Below are positions 52,067 through 60,941 of a stretch of DNA of 64,000 nt, one piece after another; positions within the stretch are counted from its first letter, which is position 1; each line of letters begins with the position of its first letter. A program made the translations under genes and the position numbers. Origin of the DNA: Litorimonas sp963972195. GTDB lineage: Bacteria > Pseudomonadota > Alphaproteobacteria > Caulobacterales > Maricaulaceae. The notes beneath the pieces are model-generated. The model did not search any database. It was not told the DNA's origin and saw only the letters and a list, made by a program, of their open reading frames with translations. The stretch lies in NCBI GenBank assembly GCA_963972195.1, contig CAXATH010000001.1, positions 1-64,000 on the forward strand, given 5' to 3'.

Positions 52067-52600
52067 ATGGGCTTTTTCACCCGATTGTTTGGGCGTGACG
52101 ACGCGGCGAGGCGCGATGCAACCTCTCTTTACGCCAAACTTATGCAGCAATCCCGAAATCCTCAGTTCTATGGAGAAAATCGCTTTCCGGATAGCTATGA
52201 CGGAAGAATTGATGTTCTGACCCTCCATATTTCAATAGTGTTGGAAGCTCTTCGCTCGTTCGACGAACAGGGACAGCGCCTTTCTCAGGCTTTATTTGAC
52301 CAGATGAAGGACGATTTTGAAATCGCACTCAGGGAAGAAGGTATTTCAGATGCCGGCGTGAAGAAGCGTATTAAGCCTATGATTAGGCTTTTCTATACGC
52401 GAGTGAAAGATTACACCGAATCTCTGCCGGTGGAGGGAATTAAATCGGTGGCGGCCAATCTGCACGAAACAGACAGCTTTGAGATGTCTACTTCCTTTCT
52501 TGATGAGCTACAACTATACAGTGTGGCCTTCCGACAAACTCTATCTGATAAAACTCTTGGAGAGATCGCTACTTCTCAGTTTAATTTTCCTGACCTTTAA
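52067..52600 (+). CDS. Ubiquinol-cytochrome c chaperone family protein (UQCC1/CBP3-like)
   Basis: Relative of the mitochondrial assembly factor CBP3/UQCC1, which helps build the cytochrome bc1 complex. The 177-residue protein shows FYGENRFPDSYDGRIDVLTLHISIVLEALR and the late VKDYTESLPV block. Typical of alphaproteobacteria, where it lies between bamE and plsX; here the DUF177 (YceD) gene often found in that gap is absent. An AAGG site precedes the ATG. Confidence 0.9.
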   Translation: MGFFTRLFGRDDAARRDATSLYAKLMQQSRNPQFYGENRFPDSYDGRIDVLTLHISIVLEALRSFDEQGQRLSQALFDQMKDDFEIALREEGISDAGVKKRIKPMIRLFYTRVKDYTESLPVEGIKSVAANLHETDSFEMSTSFLDELQLYSVAFRQTLSDKTLGEIATSQFNFPDL

Positions 52601-52682
52601 GTCCTTCAAGGTGATTTTGGATTAATGAATAGGCATGAGCCATCGTGTTGGTTATAGCAGGGTGAGAGAGTAAAGGGACTTT

Positions 52683-53735
52683 ATGCTAGACGGTCTGATA
52701 GTTTCCATTGATGCCATGGGCGGCGATGATGCCCCTGAGATAGTCATCGACGGCATTGAATATTTTTTAAAGCATGCGGGAAAGGGGCGCCGAGCGCGTT
52801 TTCTGCTGCATGGGGATCAACGGCGTCTGGAAAAGCTTTTGAAAAAAAATCCACTAACCCGTGACCGCTCTGAGATATGTCATAGCCCTACCGAAATTTC
52901 GATGGATGAAAAACCTTCGCAGGCCCTTCGGAAGGGCAAAGGTACGAGTATGTGGAACGCCATTCTCGCAGTCAAAGAAGGGCGAGCAAATACGGTCTTA
53001 TCCGCCGGTAACACGGGGGCCTTAATGGCCATGTCCATGTTGCAATTACGCCGTATGCACGGAATACAACGACCGGCTCTCGCTGCAAATTGGCCCCGAC
53101 CCGAAGGCATTAGCGTTGTGCTGGATGTGGGCGCTAATGTTGAGGCGACTGCTTCGCAACTTGCCGAATTCGCAGTCTTGGGTGATGCTTTTTATCGAGC
53201 GTTATTCAAAAAAGAACAGCCCTCAATCGGTCTCTTGAATGTGGGCACCGAAGATCAAAAGGGCCACGCTGTTATCAAAGCCGCTCACGACCGATTGTCT
53301 GAGAGCGATATTGGCCTGAATTATCAAGGCTATGTGGAAGGCAATGACATTTCTTTCGGAAATACCGACGTCGTTGTAACGGACGGTTTCACGGGGAACG
53401 TTGCTTTGAAAACGGCTGAGGGAACTGCCAAGCTGATTGGGAAACTTTTCAATGAAGCGCTTCAAGGAAATCCCTGGTCCAAATTTACAACCATGTTGAA
53501 TGCAGTGGCTCTGATAAAGCTGAAAAAGCAAATAGACCCTCGAAGCGTAAACGGCGGTGTGTTTTTAGGACTGAACGGTATCGTAATCAAAAGTCACGGG
53601 GGTACCGATAAAATTGGCTATGCGAATGCTTTGAACGTTGCCATCGGATTGGCGGAAAGCAACTTCTTGGAAGAAATCGAACGCGAGGTTGAACGCCTCC
53701 ATGACGAAGACGACAATATTGGATTTATTAAATGA
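52683..53735 (+). CDS. plsX: Phosphate acyltransferase PlsX
   Basis: Makes acyl-phosphate from acyl-ACP for the first step of phospholipid synthesis. The 350-residue protein begins IVSIDAMGGDDAPEIVIDG, the family signature, followed by SAGNTGALMA and DVVVTDGFTGNVALK. It overlaps fabH by four bases (ATGA), the usual plsX-fabH pairing of lipid and fatty acid synthesis. Confidence 0.97.
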   Translation: MLDGLIVSIDAMGGDDAPEIVIDGIEYFLKHAGKGRRARFLLHGDQRRLEKLLKKNPLTRDRSEICHSPTEISMDEKPSQALRKGKGTSMWNAILAVKEGRANTVLSAGNTGALMAMSMLQLRRMHGIQRPALAANWPRPEGISVVLDVGANVEATASQLAEFAVLGDAFYRALFKKEQPSIGLLNVGTEDQKGHAVIKAAHDRLSESDIGLNYQGYVEGNDISFGNTDVVVTDGFTGNVALKTAEGTAKLIGKLFNEALQGNPWSKFTTMLNAVALIKLKKQIDPRSVNGGVFLGLNGIVIKSHGGTDKIGYANALNVAIGLAESNFLEEIEREVERLHDEDDNIGFIK

Positions 53736-54694
53736 CCCGGCGTGCCGTACTGAAAGGGATTGGGGGGTATCTTCCCGATCATATTTTGAAAAATGCGGAT
53801 CTAGACGAATCCTTAGAGACAAGTGATGAATGGATTCGGGAGCGGACCGGCATTCAGCAGAGGCATATCGCGGCGGAGGGGCAGACAACGTCCGATCTCG
53901 GGTATCAAGCAGCCCTCAAAGCTCTAGAAGATGCGGGCATTGAAGCGTCAGATCTGGATTTGATTGTCGTTGCCACATCGACGCCAGATTATACCTTTCC
54001 TTCGACGGCGACAATCATTCAAGAACGTCTTGGAATGAATCACGGCGCGGCCTTTGATCTTCAGGCGGTCTGCAGCGGATTCCTTTATGGTGTGAGCGTT
54101 GTGGATTCCATGATTCGCTCCGGCGCTGCAGGTACGGTTCTTTTAATCGGAGCGGAAACCTTCTCTCGCATTCTAGACTGGGAAGACCGTTCGACCTGCG
54201 TCCTGTTTGGGGACGGGGCCGGTGCTATGATTTTTCGAGGCGAAGAAAACACAGAGCAGGGGGTTCTCGATCACTTTATTCGTTCCGACGGACGGTATCG
54301 TGACATGTTATATGTTGATGGCGGTCCATCAAAAACCCAGACCGTGGGCAAGCTGCGTATGCTGGGAAATCAGGTTTTCAAACATGCGGTGACTGAAATT
54401 GCCGATGCGATGAGATCCTGCGCGGAAAAAGTTGGCGTGCCCATTTCCGAAATTGACTGGTTCGTTCCGCATCAGGCCAACCAACGCATTCTGAACGGCG
54501 TCGCTAAAAAGCTGAAAATTGAACCTTCGCAGGTTATCTCAACTGTTGCTCTTCACGCGAACACCTCGGCGGCTTCTGTTCCTCTAGCCATGCTTAGCGC
54601 CGTTCGAGATGGCCGTATCAAGCGCGGAGATTTGGTCATGTTGGAGGCGTTTGGCGGCGGATTTACTTGGGGCGCAGCTCTTTTGCGTTATTAA
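53732..54694 (+). CDS. fabH: 3-Oxoacyl-ACP synthase III
   Basis: Starts fatty acid synthesis by condensing acetyl-CoA with malonyl-ACP. The Cys-His-Asn triad is present: C114 in LQAVCSGFLYG, the histidine in WFVPHQANQRI and the asparagine in LHANTSAASVPLA. Length 320 residues is standard. The operon continues to ihfA and a MerR-type regulator after a 100-bp gap, as in many alphaproteobacteria. Confidence 0.97.
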   Translation: MTRRAVLKGIGGYLPDHILKNADLDESLETSDEWIRERTGIQQRHIAAEGQTTSDLGYQAALKALEDAGIEASDLDLIVVATSTPDYTFPSTATIIQERLGMNHGAAFDLQAVCSGFLYGVSVVDSMIRSGAAGTVLLIGAETFSRILDWEDRSTCVLFGDGAGAMIFRGEENTEQGVLDHFIRSDGRYRDMLYVDGGPSKTQTVGKLRMLGNQVFKHAVTEIADAMRSCAEKVGVPISEIDWFVPHQANQRILNGVAKKLKIEPSQVISTVALHANTSAASVPLAMLSAVRDGRIKRGDLVMLEAFGGGFTWGAALLRY

Positions 54695-54800
54695 TTGGGC
54701 ACAGATAGCGTTAAAATAGAATAAACCGCCTGAATATAAAGGCTTTTTCAATATTTCGCTTGCACCGCGGGGGGCGGATTTGCTTTAAGGGGACATGGTT

Positions 54801-55118
54801 ATGGATACCCAAAATCCCGGAACAGTAACGCGCGCCGATTTGGCGGAAGCGGTCTATCGGGAAATTGGATTATCCCGTTCAGAAAGTGCGGAACTGGTTG
54901 AATCTGTTATCAATTATATTTGTGATGCCCTTTTGAAAGGCGAGCATGTAAAATTGGCCGGATTTGGTACTTTCTCACTTCGTGACAAAAAAGAACGTAT
55001 TGGGCGAAACCCCAAAACAGGTGAGGAAGTGCCCATAACTTCCCGCCGTGTACTGGTTTTCAAGCCGTCTCAAGTTCTCCGTGAACGAGTCGATTCGTCA
55101 TTGAGCCCAAAAAAGTGA
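54801..55118 (+). CDS. ihfA: Integration host factor subunit alpha
   Basis: DNA-bending HU-family protein that acts as a heterodimer with IHF-beta. TRADLAEAVYREIGLSRSES and the arm-and-core block VKLAGFGTFSLRDKKERIGRNPKTGEE are diagnostic. I start at the ATG eight bases after AAGGGG (105 residues); an ATG six bases earlier is too close to that site. Followed closely by a MerR-family gene, as in other alphaproteobacteria. Confidence 0.96.
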   Translation: MDTQNPGTVTRADLAEAVYREIGLSRSESAELVESVINYICDALLKGEHVKLAGFGTFSLRDKKERIGRNPKTGEEVPITSRRVLVFKPSQVLRERVDSSLSPKK

Positions 55119-55156
55119 TAGACTGACTTTCGAAGCAAACGATTCGGTCACAAGTA

Positions 55157-55729
55157 ATGCAAGCCAAAACCACTAGGGCGTTCAGAACAATCAGCGAAGC
55201 GGGTGAAGAACTCGACCTTCAGCCTCATGTCCTACGTTTCTGGGAGTCCAAGTTTTCCCAGATAAAGCCGATAAAGCGCGGGGGAGGCCGCCGCTTTTAC
55301 CGTCCTGAAGACATTGAATTTTTGCGGGGGATAAAAATTCTCCTGCATGATGAAGGTCATCCCATTAAAGACGTTCAAAAACTCATTCGCCTCAAAGGAC
55401 CCGGGCGTGTTTTGGAGCTAGGTCAATCTGTTCAAAAGGCTTCGCGGCAGAAAAAGGTCGAAGACACTGTTCTGGTTCCGGAGCGGATACAAAAGCCCAA
55501 CCCGAATGAGGCTGCTCCCTCTGTTCAAATACCGCCACAACAAAGTAATAGATCGGTTTTGCAACCTGTTCCCGAGAAGAGCCCAGTTGTTGAAACGCAC
55601 TCTTCGTCTGAGAATTTGAGTTTGACGGAAGGAGAGGTTTTGCAACGCCGCGAGGATCTAGAGGACGCGTTGAACCGCCTACAAACACTTAAAAATAGAT
55701 GGTCCACTTTCCTGCCGCTGGGGAGTTAA
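55157..55729 (+). CDS. MerR-family transcriptional regulator
   Basis: An N-terminal winged helix of the MerR kind (AFRTISEAGEELDLQPHVLRFWESKF, then RRFYRPEDIEFLRGIKILLHDEG) is followed by about 100 residues of low-complexity, glutamine/proline-rich linker and a short C-terminal helix ending LKNRWSTFLPLGS. No metal-binding cysteines, so this is not a metal sensor. The ihfA-merR order is conserved in alphaproteobacteria; targets are unknown to me. 190 residues. Confidence 0.9.
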   Translation: MQAKTTRAFRTISEAGEELDLQPHVLRFWESKFSQIKPIKRGGGRRFYRPEDIEFLRGIKILLHDEGHPIKDVQKLIRLKGPGRVLELGQSVQKASRQKKVEDTVLVPERIQKPNPNEAAPSVQIPPQQSNRSVLQPVPEKSPVVETHSSSENLSLTEGEVLQRREDLEDALNRLQTLKNRWSTFLPLGS

Positions 55730-55791
55730 CCCGTATTGGCCTGTTGCCAAACCGACTATGGCAGACTATAGGCGCGCTCATCAAAGATCGT

Positions 55792-55868
55792 CGGAGTATA
55801 GCGCAGTCCGGTAGCGCACTAAGCTGGGGGCTTAGGGGTCGCAGGTTCAAATCCTGCTACTCCGACCA
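55792..55868 (+). tRNA. tRNA-Pro (anticodon GGG)
   Basis: A 77-nt tRNA: acceptor CGGAGTA/TACTCCG, D-arm GCGCAGTCCGGTAGCGC, anticodon stem CTAAG/CTTAG with loop CTGGGGG (anticodon GGG), T-arm GCAGGTTCAAATCCTGC, encoded CCA. The C at position 1 is the usual mark of proline tRNA. Reads CCC and CCU. Confidence 0.97.
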
Positions 55869-55927
55869 TCTTTGAATTTCGGCAATTGTGAATTTGTCGC
55901 AGAGCAATCCTATTCGGGCGGTTTTAT

Positions 55928-56974
55928 ATGTCCCGCATGTCAATAAAATCCCAGCACCGGTCTATTGCGATTTGGCTTTTTGTCATGATTTTGCTTGTGA
56001 TCGCGATAATCGTGATTGGCGGGACTACTCGTCTCACTAATTCCGGCCTGTCAATTACAGAATGGGCCCCCATCCGTGGCGCGCTTCCGCCCCTATCTGA
56101 AGCGCAATGGGCGGCCGAATTTGAAAAGTATAAAAAGATTCCGGAATTTACTGCCGAGCACCCTGGCATGGATTTGGCCGGCTTCAAATTCATCTATTTT
56201 TGGGAGTGGACGCACCGACAACTTGGTCGTTTGGTCGGACTCGTTTACGCATTGCCATTCTTCTACTTTCTTCTGACGAAGAAATTGCCCAAAGGATCTA
56301 CATGGGGATATGTCGCTGTTCTTTTTCTTATCGGTCTCCAGGGCGCGATTGGTTGGTGGATGGTTCACAGCGGTCTACAAGAAGGCATGGTTTCGGTTAG
56401 CCAATATAGATTGGCGATTCACCTCGGGATGGCGTTTCTTATCCTCGGAATTCTGTTTTGGCTGTTCAGGGGGCAAATCGAGCGTCCGCGTTCGTCCATG
56501 TCTTTTACCGGAAAATCGTCCTTATACACGCCTCTGGCTGCACTTATGGTTGGATTGGTTTACCTGCAGGTTCTGGCCGGGGCTTTTGTGGCGGGAACAC
56601 AATCTGGCAAAACCTATAATAGTTGGCCCCTGATGGATGGAAAATTTGTTCCAGATGGGTATGGAATGATGTCCCCATTCTGGCGGAACATATTTGAAAA
56701 TACGGCGGCAATTCAGTTTAATCACCGGACTATGGCCTACATCCTTTTGGCGACCTTGTTATGCCTATGGGTATCCGCCATTCGTCAAAAAGCCCGCATT
56801 GGCGCGTTAATCGCCTTTACGGGGCTCTTGATCTGGCAGATTTTTTTAGGTGTGTGGACCTTATTGTCTGTCGCGCCTCTAAATTTATCCCTCCTGCATC
56901 AGTTTAGCTCTGTGCTGGTGTTTCTTTGCGCCTTGTGGGTGTGGAGAAACAGCAGAAATGTTACGGTATTATAA
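55928..56974 (+). CDS. ctaA: Heme A synthase
   Basis: Membrane enzyme that oxidises heme O to heme A for cytochrome aa3 oxidase. The 348-residue, eight-helix protein is the COX15-like type: VIGGTTRLTNSGLSITEWAPI at the N-terminus, EWTHRQLGRLVG with a heme-ligand histidine, GWWMVHSGL, IQFNHRTMAY and LLHQFSSVLV with the other histidines. The stop codon lies inside a terminator palindrome. It stands alone between tRNA-Pro and rplM. Confidence 0.95.
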   Translation: MSRMSIKSQHRSIAIWLFVMILLVIAIIVIGGTTRLTNSGLSITEWAPIRGALPPLSEAQWAAEFEKYKKIPEFTAEHPGMDLAGFKFIYFWEWTHRQLGRLVGLVYALPFFYFLLTKKLPKGSTWGYVAVLFLIGLQGAIGWWMVHSGLQEGMVSVSQYRLAIHLGMAFLILGILFWLFRGQIERPRSSMSFTGKSSLYTPLAALMVGLVYLQVLAGAFVAGTQSGKTYNSWPLMDGKFVPDGYGMMSPFWRNIFENTAAIQFNHRTMAYILLATLLCLWVSAIRQKARIGALIAFTGLLIWQIFLGVWTLLSVAPLNLSLLHQFSSVLVFLCALWVWRNSRNVTVL

Positions 56975-56986
56975 TACCGTTTTTCT
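56963..56986 (+). terminator. Terminator overlapping the ctaA stop codon
   Basis: ACGGTATTATAATACCGT is an 18-bp perfect palindrome followed by TTTTTCT. The ctaA stop TAA is within the right half of the stem, so ribosomes finishing ctaA must clear the hairpin before it can fold. Confidence 0.7.
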
Positions 56987-57036
56987 AAGCCCCTGTTTTA
57001 GCGAGTTTTTTCAAGTTAGGTCTGTGAACTATCTTG

Positions 57037-57065
57037 TTGACGGCTTGTATAGCCTCCAGTAGTGA
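57037..57065 (+). promoter_or_regulatory. Possible promoter of rplM-rpsI
   Basis: TTGACG at 57037-57042 with TAGTGA 17 bp further makes a plausible ribosomal-protein promoter with a good -35 and a poor -10, about 47 bp before the rplM start. Reading by eye only. Confidence 0.35.
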
Positions 57066-57111
57066 ACCGCCCCTAGACGGCAGGTCTGTCTTGTCGAACA
57101 AAGAGGATATT

Positions 57112-57582
57112 ATGAAAACGACCCAGTTTTTGAAAACTGCTGATATTGAGAAGAAATGGATTCTCATAGACGCGGAAAATGCTGTTGTCGGTCGCTTGGC
57201 TACATTTATTGCTATGCGTCTGCGCGGTAAACATCGCCCTGATTACACCCCCCACATGGATTGTGGTGACAATGTCATCATCATCAATGCGGAAAAGGTG
57301 GCTTTCACAGGAAACAAACGTAGAGATAAGAAATATTATTGGCACACCGGGCATCCCGGCGGCTTGAAAGAGCGTACAGCGGATAAGATTCTGGACGGAC
57401 GTTTCCCCGATCGTATCATGCGCAAAGCGGTTCAGCGTATGTTGCCGAAAGAAAGCCCATTGGCCCGTAAGCAATTGTCCAATCTGCGCGTTTACGCCGG
57501 CTCGGACCATCCCCATACAGCTCAGGAGCCTGAAGTCATCGACTTTGCGTCCATGAGCCCTAAAAACGTGAAGGGAGCCTAA
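57112..57582 (+). CDS. rplM: 50S ribosomal protein L13
   Basis: Early-assembly large-subunit protein. I use the ATG giving MKTTQFLKTADIEKKW, 156 residues, preceded by AGAGGATATT; an earlier in-frame start would add 26 unrelated residues through the promoter region. Conserved VGRLATFIAMRLRGK, HTGHPGGLK and AVQRMLPK blocks are present. It shares a transcript with rpsI, five bases downstream, the universal L13-S9 pair. Confidence 0.97.
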   Translation: MKTTQFLKTADIEKKWILIDAENAVVGRLATFIAMRLRGKHRPDYTPHMDCGDNVIIINAEKVAFTGNKRRDKKYYWHTGHPGGLKERTADKILDGRFPDRIMRKAVQRMLPKESPLARKQLSNLRVYAGSDHPHTAQEPEVIDFASMSPKNVKGA

Positions 57583-57586
57583 GACC

Positions 57587-58087
57587 ATGGCTGAAACCCA
57601 AACACTTGCCGATCTGAAAAACGTTATGGACGGCACCGCCGGTGGCGACGCCGCTGCTGCAGTTGACACATCTGCTCTGCCGGAACCAAAAATTGACGAG
57701 CATGGCCGCTCTTATGCGACCGGTAAACGGAAGAATTCCATTGCCCGCGTCTGGATTAAACCAGGTAGCGGTAAAGTAACGGTCAATGGCCGCGACCAAG
57801 AAGTTTACTTCGCACGTCCGGTTCTGCGTCTTGTTATCCATCAGGCTTTTGAAGTTGCTGATCGTGTGGACTCATATGACGTTGTCGCAACGGTTAAAGG
57901 CGGCGGCCTTTCCGGTCAGGCCGGTGCCGTGCGTCACGGAATTACCAAGGCACTGACGTACTATGAGCCAGCTTTGCGTCGTCCGCTGAAAGCAGCCGGA
58001 TTCATCACGCGCGACTCACGTGTTGTTGAGCGTAAGAAATATGGCCGAGCGAAAGCCCGTAAGAGCTTCCAGTTCTCCAAGCGCTAA
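57587..58087 (+). CDS. rpsI: 30S ribosomal protein S9
   Basis: Small-subunit protein whose C-terminal tail reaches the P-site tRNA. The core starts at about residue 43 (YATGKRKNSIARVWIKPGSGK) and ends in the basic KKYGRAKARKSFQFSKR. The first 40 residues are an alanine-rich extension seen in alphaproteobacterial S9 proteins. 166 residues. An AAGGGAGCC ribosome site lies at the rplM stop. Confidence 0.96.
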   Translation: MAETQTLADLKNVMDGTAGGDAAAAVDTSALPEPKIDEHGRSYATGKRKNSIARVWIKPGSGKVTVNGRDQEVYFARPVLRLVIHQAFEVADRVDSYDVVATVKGGGLSGQAGAVRHGITKALTYYEPALRRPLKAAGFITRDSRVVERKKYGRAKARKSFQFSKR

Positions 58088-58133
58088 GCATCAGCTTATT
58101 AAGACCTTACAAAGCGAATCATCGCAATGTTTT

Positions 58134-58164
58134 AAGCGCTTCGGGAGACCGAGGCGCTTTTTTT
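58134..58164 (+). terminator. Rho-independent terminator of rplM-rpsI
   Basis: AAGCGCTTCGG and CCGAGGCGCTT form an 11-bp stem around GAGA and run into TTTTTT. It lies 46 bp after the rpsI stop and only 13 bp before argC, so argC translation begins almost at the end of the terminator. Confidence 0.9.
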
Positions 58165-58177
58165 ATGGAATGCAAAT

Positions 58178-59224
58178 ATGTTGAATATCAAAAATGTAGC
58201 TGTTCTCGGTGCGTCGGGATATACGGGCGTCGAGCTTATCCGCCTTTTGCAACATCATCCGCTACTCAAGGTCACCGCCCTGACCGGGCATAGCCGCGCC
58301 GGAGAACGTGCCGGAGATGTTTTTGGTAATATTGCTCATTTAGATTTACCTGATTTGCAAAACTGGAAAGACGTGAATTGGGCCGAAATAGACGTCGCAT
58401 TTGCATGTCTGCCTCATGGCGCTAGTCAGGAAACTATTGCCGAGATTCTCCCCCTTGTTGAAACTGTGGTGGATTTATCCGCTGATTTCAGACTGCGCGA
58501 CCCAAATCTATACGCCAAAACATATGGTCGCTCCCATGACTTTACGGATATCTTGGGACAAGCTGTCTACGGACTGAGTGAATGGGCAGGCGAGCAACTT
58601 CCCGGTGCAAGACTAATCGCTTGTCCCGGGTGTTTTCCGACCTGCACGCTTTTGCCTTTATTACCACTTTTGAAAGACGACCTAATCGAGTCCGATTCAC
58701 TGCCCGTTTCCGCAATAACGGGTGTGACAGGGGCAGGGCGCAAGGCCTCACTGGGGTTGAGCTATACAGAACTGGCGGAAGGTGCCCACGCTTACGGCGT
58801 AGGCAATCATAGGCATGCGCCGGAAATTGATCAGATTATCAAGCGCGTCAGCGGGCAAGAGAGCCAAGTTAGCCTGACGCCGCATTTAGTCCCTATGAAT
58901 CGCGGCATGATTACAACCACAGTCGTAAATTTAAGGAGCGACACTGTCCTTAGTGATTTGAGGGCGTCGTTAAAATCAGCCTACAGGGCGTCTAAATTTG
59001 TGTCTGTCTTACCGGAAGGCGGAGTACCCCAAACCCGTCATGTTCGGGGATCAAATCGTTGCCATATAAATGTTTTCGAAAACCGAAAATCTGATACGGC
59101 TATCGTAATATCTGTGATAGATAATTTGACCAAAGGGTCTTCCGGGCAAGCCATACAAAACTATAATCTGTCGCAAGGCTGGGACGAAGCACTTGGCTTG
59201 GACATGGTTGGTTTTTTCCCGTAA
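58178..59224 (+). CDS. argC: N-acetyl-gamma-glutamyl-phosphate reductase
   Basis: NADPH-dependent third step of arginine synthesis. VLGASGYTGVELIRLL is the nucleotide-binding loop, and the catalytic cysteine is in LIACPGCFPTCTLL. GVTGAGRKASL and PHLVPMNRGM are conserved. Length 348 residues is normal for the longer type. The rplM-rpsI-argC order is common in alphaproteobacteria. Its promoter must overlap the preceding terminator or lie within rpsI. Confidence 0.96.
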   Translation: MLNIKNVAVLGASGYTGVELIRLLQHHPLLKVTALTGHSRAGERAGDVFGNIAHLDLPDLQNWKDVNWAEIDVAFACLPHGASQETIAEILPLVETVVDLSADFRLRDPNLYAKTYGRSHDFTDILGQAVYGLSEWAGEQLPGARLIACPGCFPTCTLLPLLPLLKDDLIESDSLPVSAITGVTGAGRKASLGLSYTELAEGAHAYGVGNHRHAPEIDQIIKRVSGQESQVSLTPHLVPMNRGMITTTVVNLRSDTVLSDLRASLKSAYRASKFVSVLPEGGVPQTRHVRGSNRCHINVFENRKSDTAIVISVIDNLTKGSSGQAIQNYNLSQGWDEALGLDMVGFFP

Positions 59225-59303
59225 ATGAGTCATAATTTAGATGACGCCAGTCATAAAGCCGCCCATATCGGATTATAAATATTCGATGAGCTAAGGAGCG
59301 CCC

Positions 59304-59666
59304 GTGCTACCCAGTTTTTTTCAATCTTTAAAAGTATGCGGTTTGGTCCTTGCCGGAATTTTAAGTCTGTCTGCCTGTAGCTCTATCAATGCTCCGAAAA
59401 TTGATTTGATGGGCGGTTCGGCTTTTGACGAAGATGTCCAGAATATCGACTCATCCATTCCTTCTGTTAACGAAGCGCCGGATGTCCCGACGGATGTTCG
59501 ATCTGATGCTGATTGGGATGTGTCCGCAACAAGTCTTATGGAAGTCCGGGATGGGTTTTCTGTACCTGAAAAAGTATACGAACAGCCATCTGAGGAAGAA
59601 CTGAAAGAAAATTTCCAAGAGTTGAAAAACCAAGCTCAGGCTTACAAGGCCGACGATCCCCAATAG
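59304..59666 (+). CDS. Hypothetical lipoprotein
   Basis: A signal peptide with lipobox ILSLSAC (C25) predicts a lipid-anchored protein of 120 residues. The rest is acidic and probably disordered, with many D/E and S/V and a C-terminal helix EELKENFQELKNQAQAY. The start is GTG, six bases after the strong AAGGAG at 59293. It precedes the aminotransferase by nine bases and probably shares its message. No family recognised. Confidence 0.75.
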   Translation: MLPSFFQSLKVCGLVLAGILSLSACSSINAPKIDLMGGSAFDEDVQNIDSSIPSVNEAPDVPTDVRSDADWDVSATSLMEVRDGFSVPEKVYEQPSEEELKENFQELKNQAQAYKADDPQ

Positions 59667-59675
59667 GACAAACCC

Positions 59676-60881
59676 GTGATCGAAACCAAAGACTTTTATC
59701 GTATCCAACGCCTTCCGCCTTATGTTTTTGCGGAGGTCAACAAGCTCAAAGCTGAACTTCGCGCCGGAGGTATGGATATCATCGACTTTGGCTTTGGTAA
59801 TCCCGACCTTCCAACGCCTCAACATGTGATTGATAAACTGGTTGAGACTGTGCAGAAGCCGAAGACGACGGGTTATTCCGCCTCGCGCGGCATTAAGGGG
59901 CTAAGGCAAGCTTGCGCACGTTACTACAAGCGTCGGTTTGATGTCAGCCTTGATCCGGACACGGAAGTTGTTGCGACGATTGGTTCAAAAGAAGGCTTTG
60001 CCAATTTGGCGCAAGCCATCACAGCGCCCGGCGACATAATTTATGCTCCCGATCCCTCCTACCCCTTGCATGCTTATGGTTTCGTGATTGCGGGAGCCAA
60101 GATACAGGGCATTCCCGCGATTACTGCAGACGAATATTTGGCAGGTTTAAAGGAAGCTCTGGCCAAAGCGGAAAAGCCCCCTATGGCCATTGTCGTGTGT
60201 TTCCCTTCTAATCCGACGGGTCATGTTGCAGATTTGAGTTTTTACGAAGAAATTGTTGAGATAGCGAAAGCCAACGATATTATAATTCTGTCCGATTTGG
60301 CTTATTCCGAGATCTACTTTGGGGAGGCCCCGCCGTCTATTTTTCAAGTGCCGGGTGCAAAAGAAGATATCCTCGCAATTGAAACTACGTCAATGTCCAA
60401 GACCTATTCCATGGCGGGGTGGCGAATCGGGTTTGCAGTCGGATCAGAGCGATTAATCGCCGCGCTAGCCCGGGTGAAATCCTATTTGGACTACGGCGCG
60501 TTTACGCCAATTCAGGTGGCGGCCTGCGCTGCGCTCGACGGTCCGCAAGAATGCGTGCATAGCGCCCGCGAAATTTATAAATACAGACGTGACGTTCTTA
60601 TAGACAGCTTCGCTCGTGCAGGATGGGATATCCCGTCCCCGGAAGCGTCGATGTTTGCCTGGACGCCGCTGCCGAAAGGGTTTGAGGGCATGAAGTCTGT
60701 CGATTTCTGCAAACTACTCATGAAAGAGGCCGGTGTGGCTGTGGCACCTGGCAACGGGTTCGGAGAGAATGGGGAAGGTTTTGTCCGAATTGCTTTGGTT
60801 GAGAATGAGCAGCGCATCCGACAGGCCGCACGAAATGTGAAACAATTTCTCTCGGCCCACAGGGAATTAGCCGCTGAATAA
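59676..60881 (+). CDS. Class I/II aminotransferase (AlaC / LL-diaminopimelate aminotransferase-like)
   Basis: PLP-dependent aminotransferase of 401 residues. The cofactor lysine is in ETTSMSKTYSMAGWR, with FGFGNPDLPTP, VVCFPSNPTGH and a late GEGFVRIALVENE arginine. It is close to the alanine-forming AlaC group and to LL-DAP aminotransferase-like proteins, which cannot be told apart by eye. In many alphaproteobacteria a homoserine dehydrogenase gene lies between this gene and glpX; here glpX follows directly. GTG start with an AGGAC site. Confidence 0.9.
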   Translation: MIETKDFYRIQRLPPYVFAEVNKLKAELRAGGMDIIDFGFGNPDLPTPQHVIDKLVETVQKPKTTGYSASRGIKGLRQACARYYKRRFDVSLDPDTEVVATIGSKEGFANLAQAITAPGDIIYAPDPSYPLHAYGFVIAGAKIQGIPAITADEYLAGLKEALAKAEKPPMAIVVCFPSNPTGHVADLSFYEEIVEIAKANDIIILSDLAYSEIYFGEAPPSIFQVPGAKEDILAIETTSMSKTYSMAGWRIGFAVGSERLIAALARVKSYLDYGAFTPIQVAACAALDGPQECVHSAREIYKYRRDVLIDSFARAGWDIPSPEASMFAWTPLPKGFEGMKSVDFCKLLMKEAGVAVAPGNGFGENGEGFVRIALVENEQRIRQAARNVKQFLSAHRELAAE

Positions 60882-60941
60882 TTACGAACCGTTTTAGCTG
60901 TGTTATCAAAACGCGACCCATGATTTGAAAAAGGGACAGAA

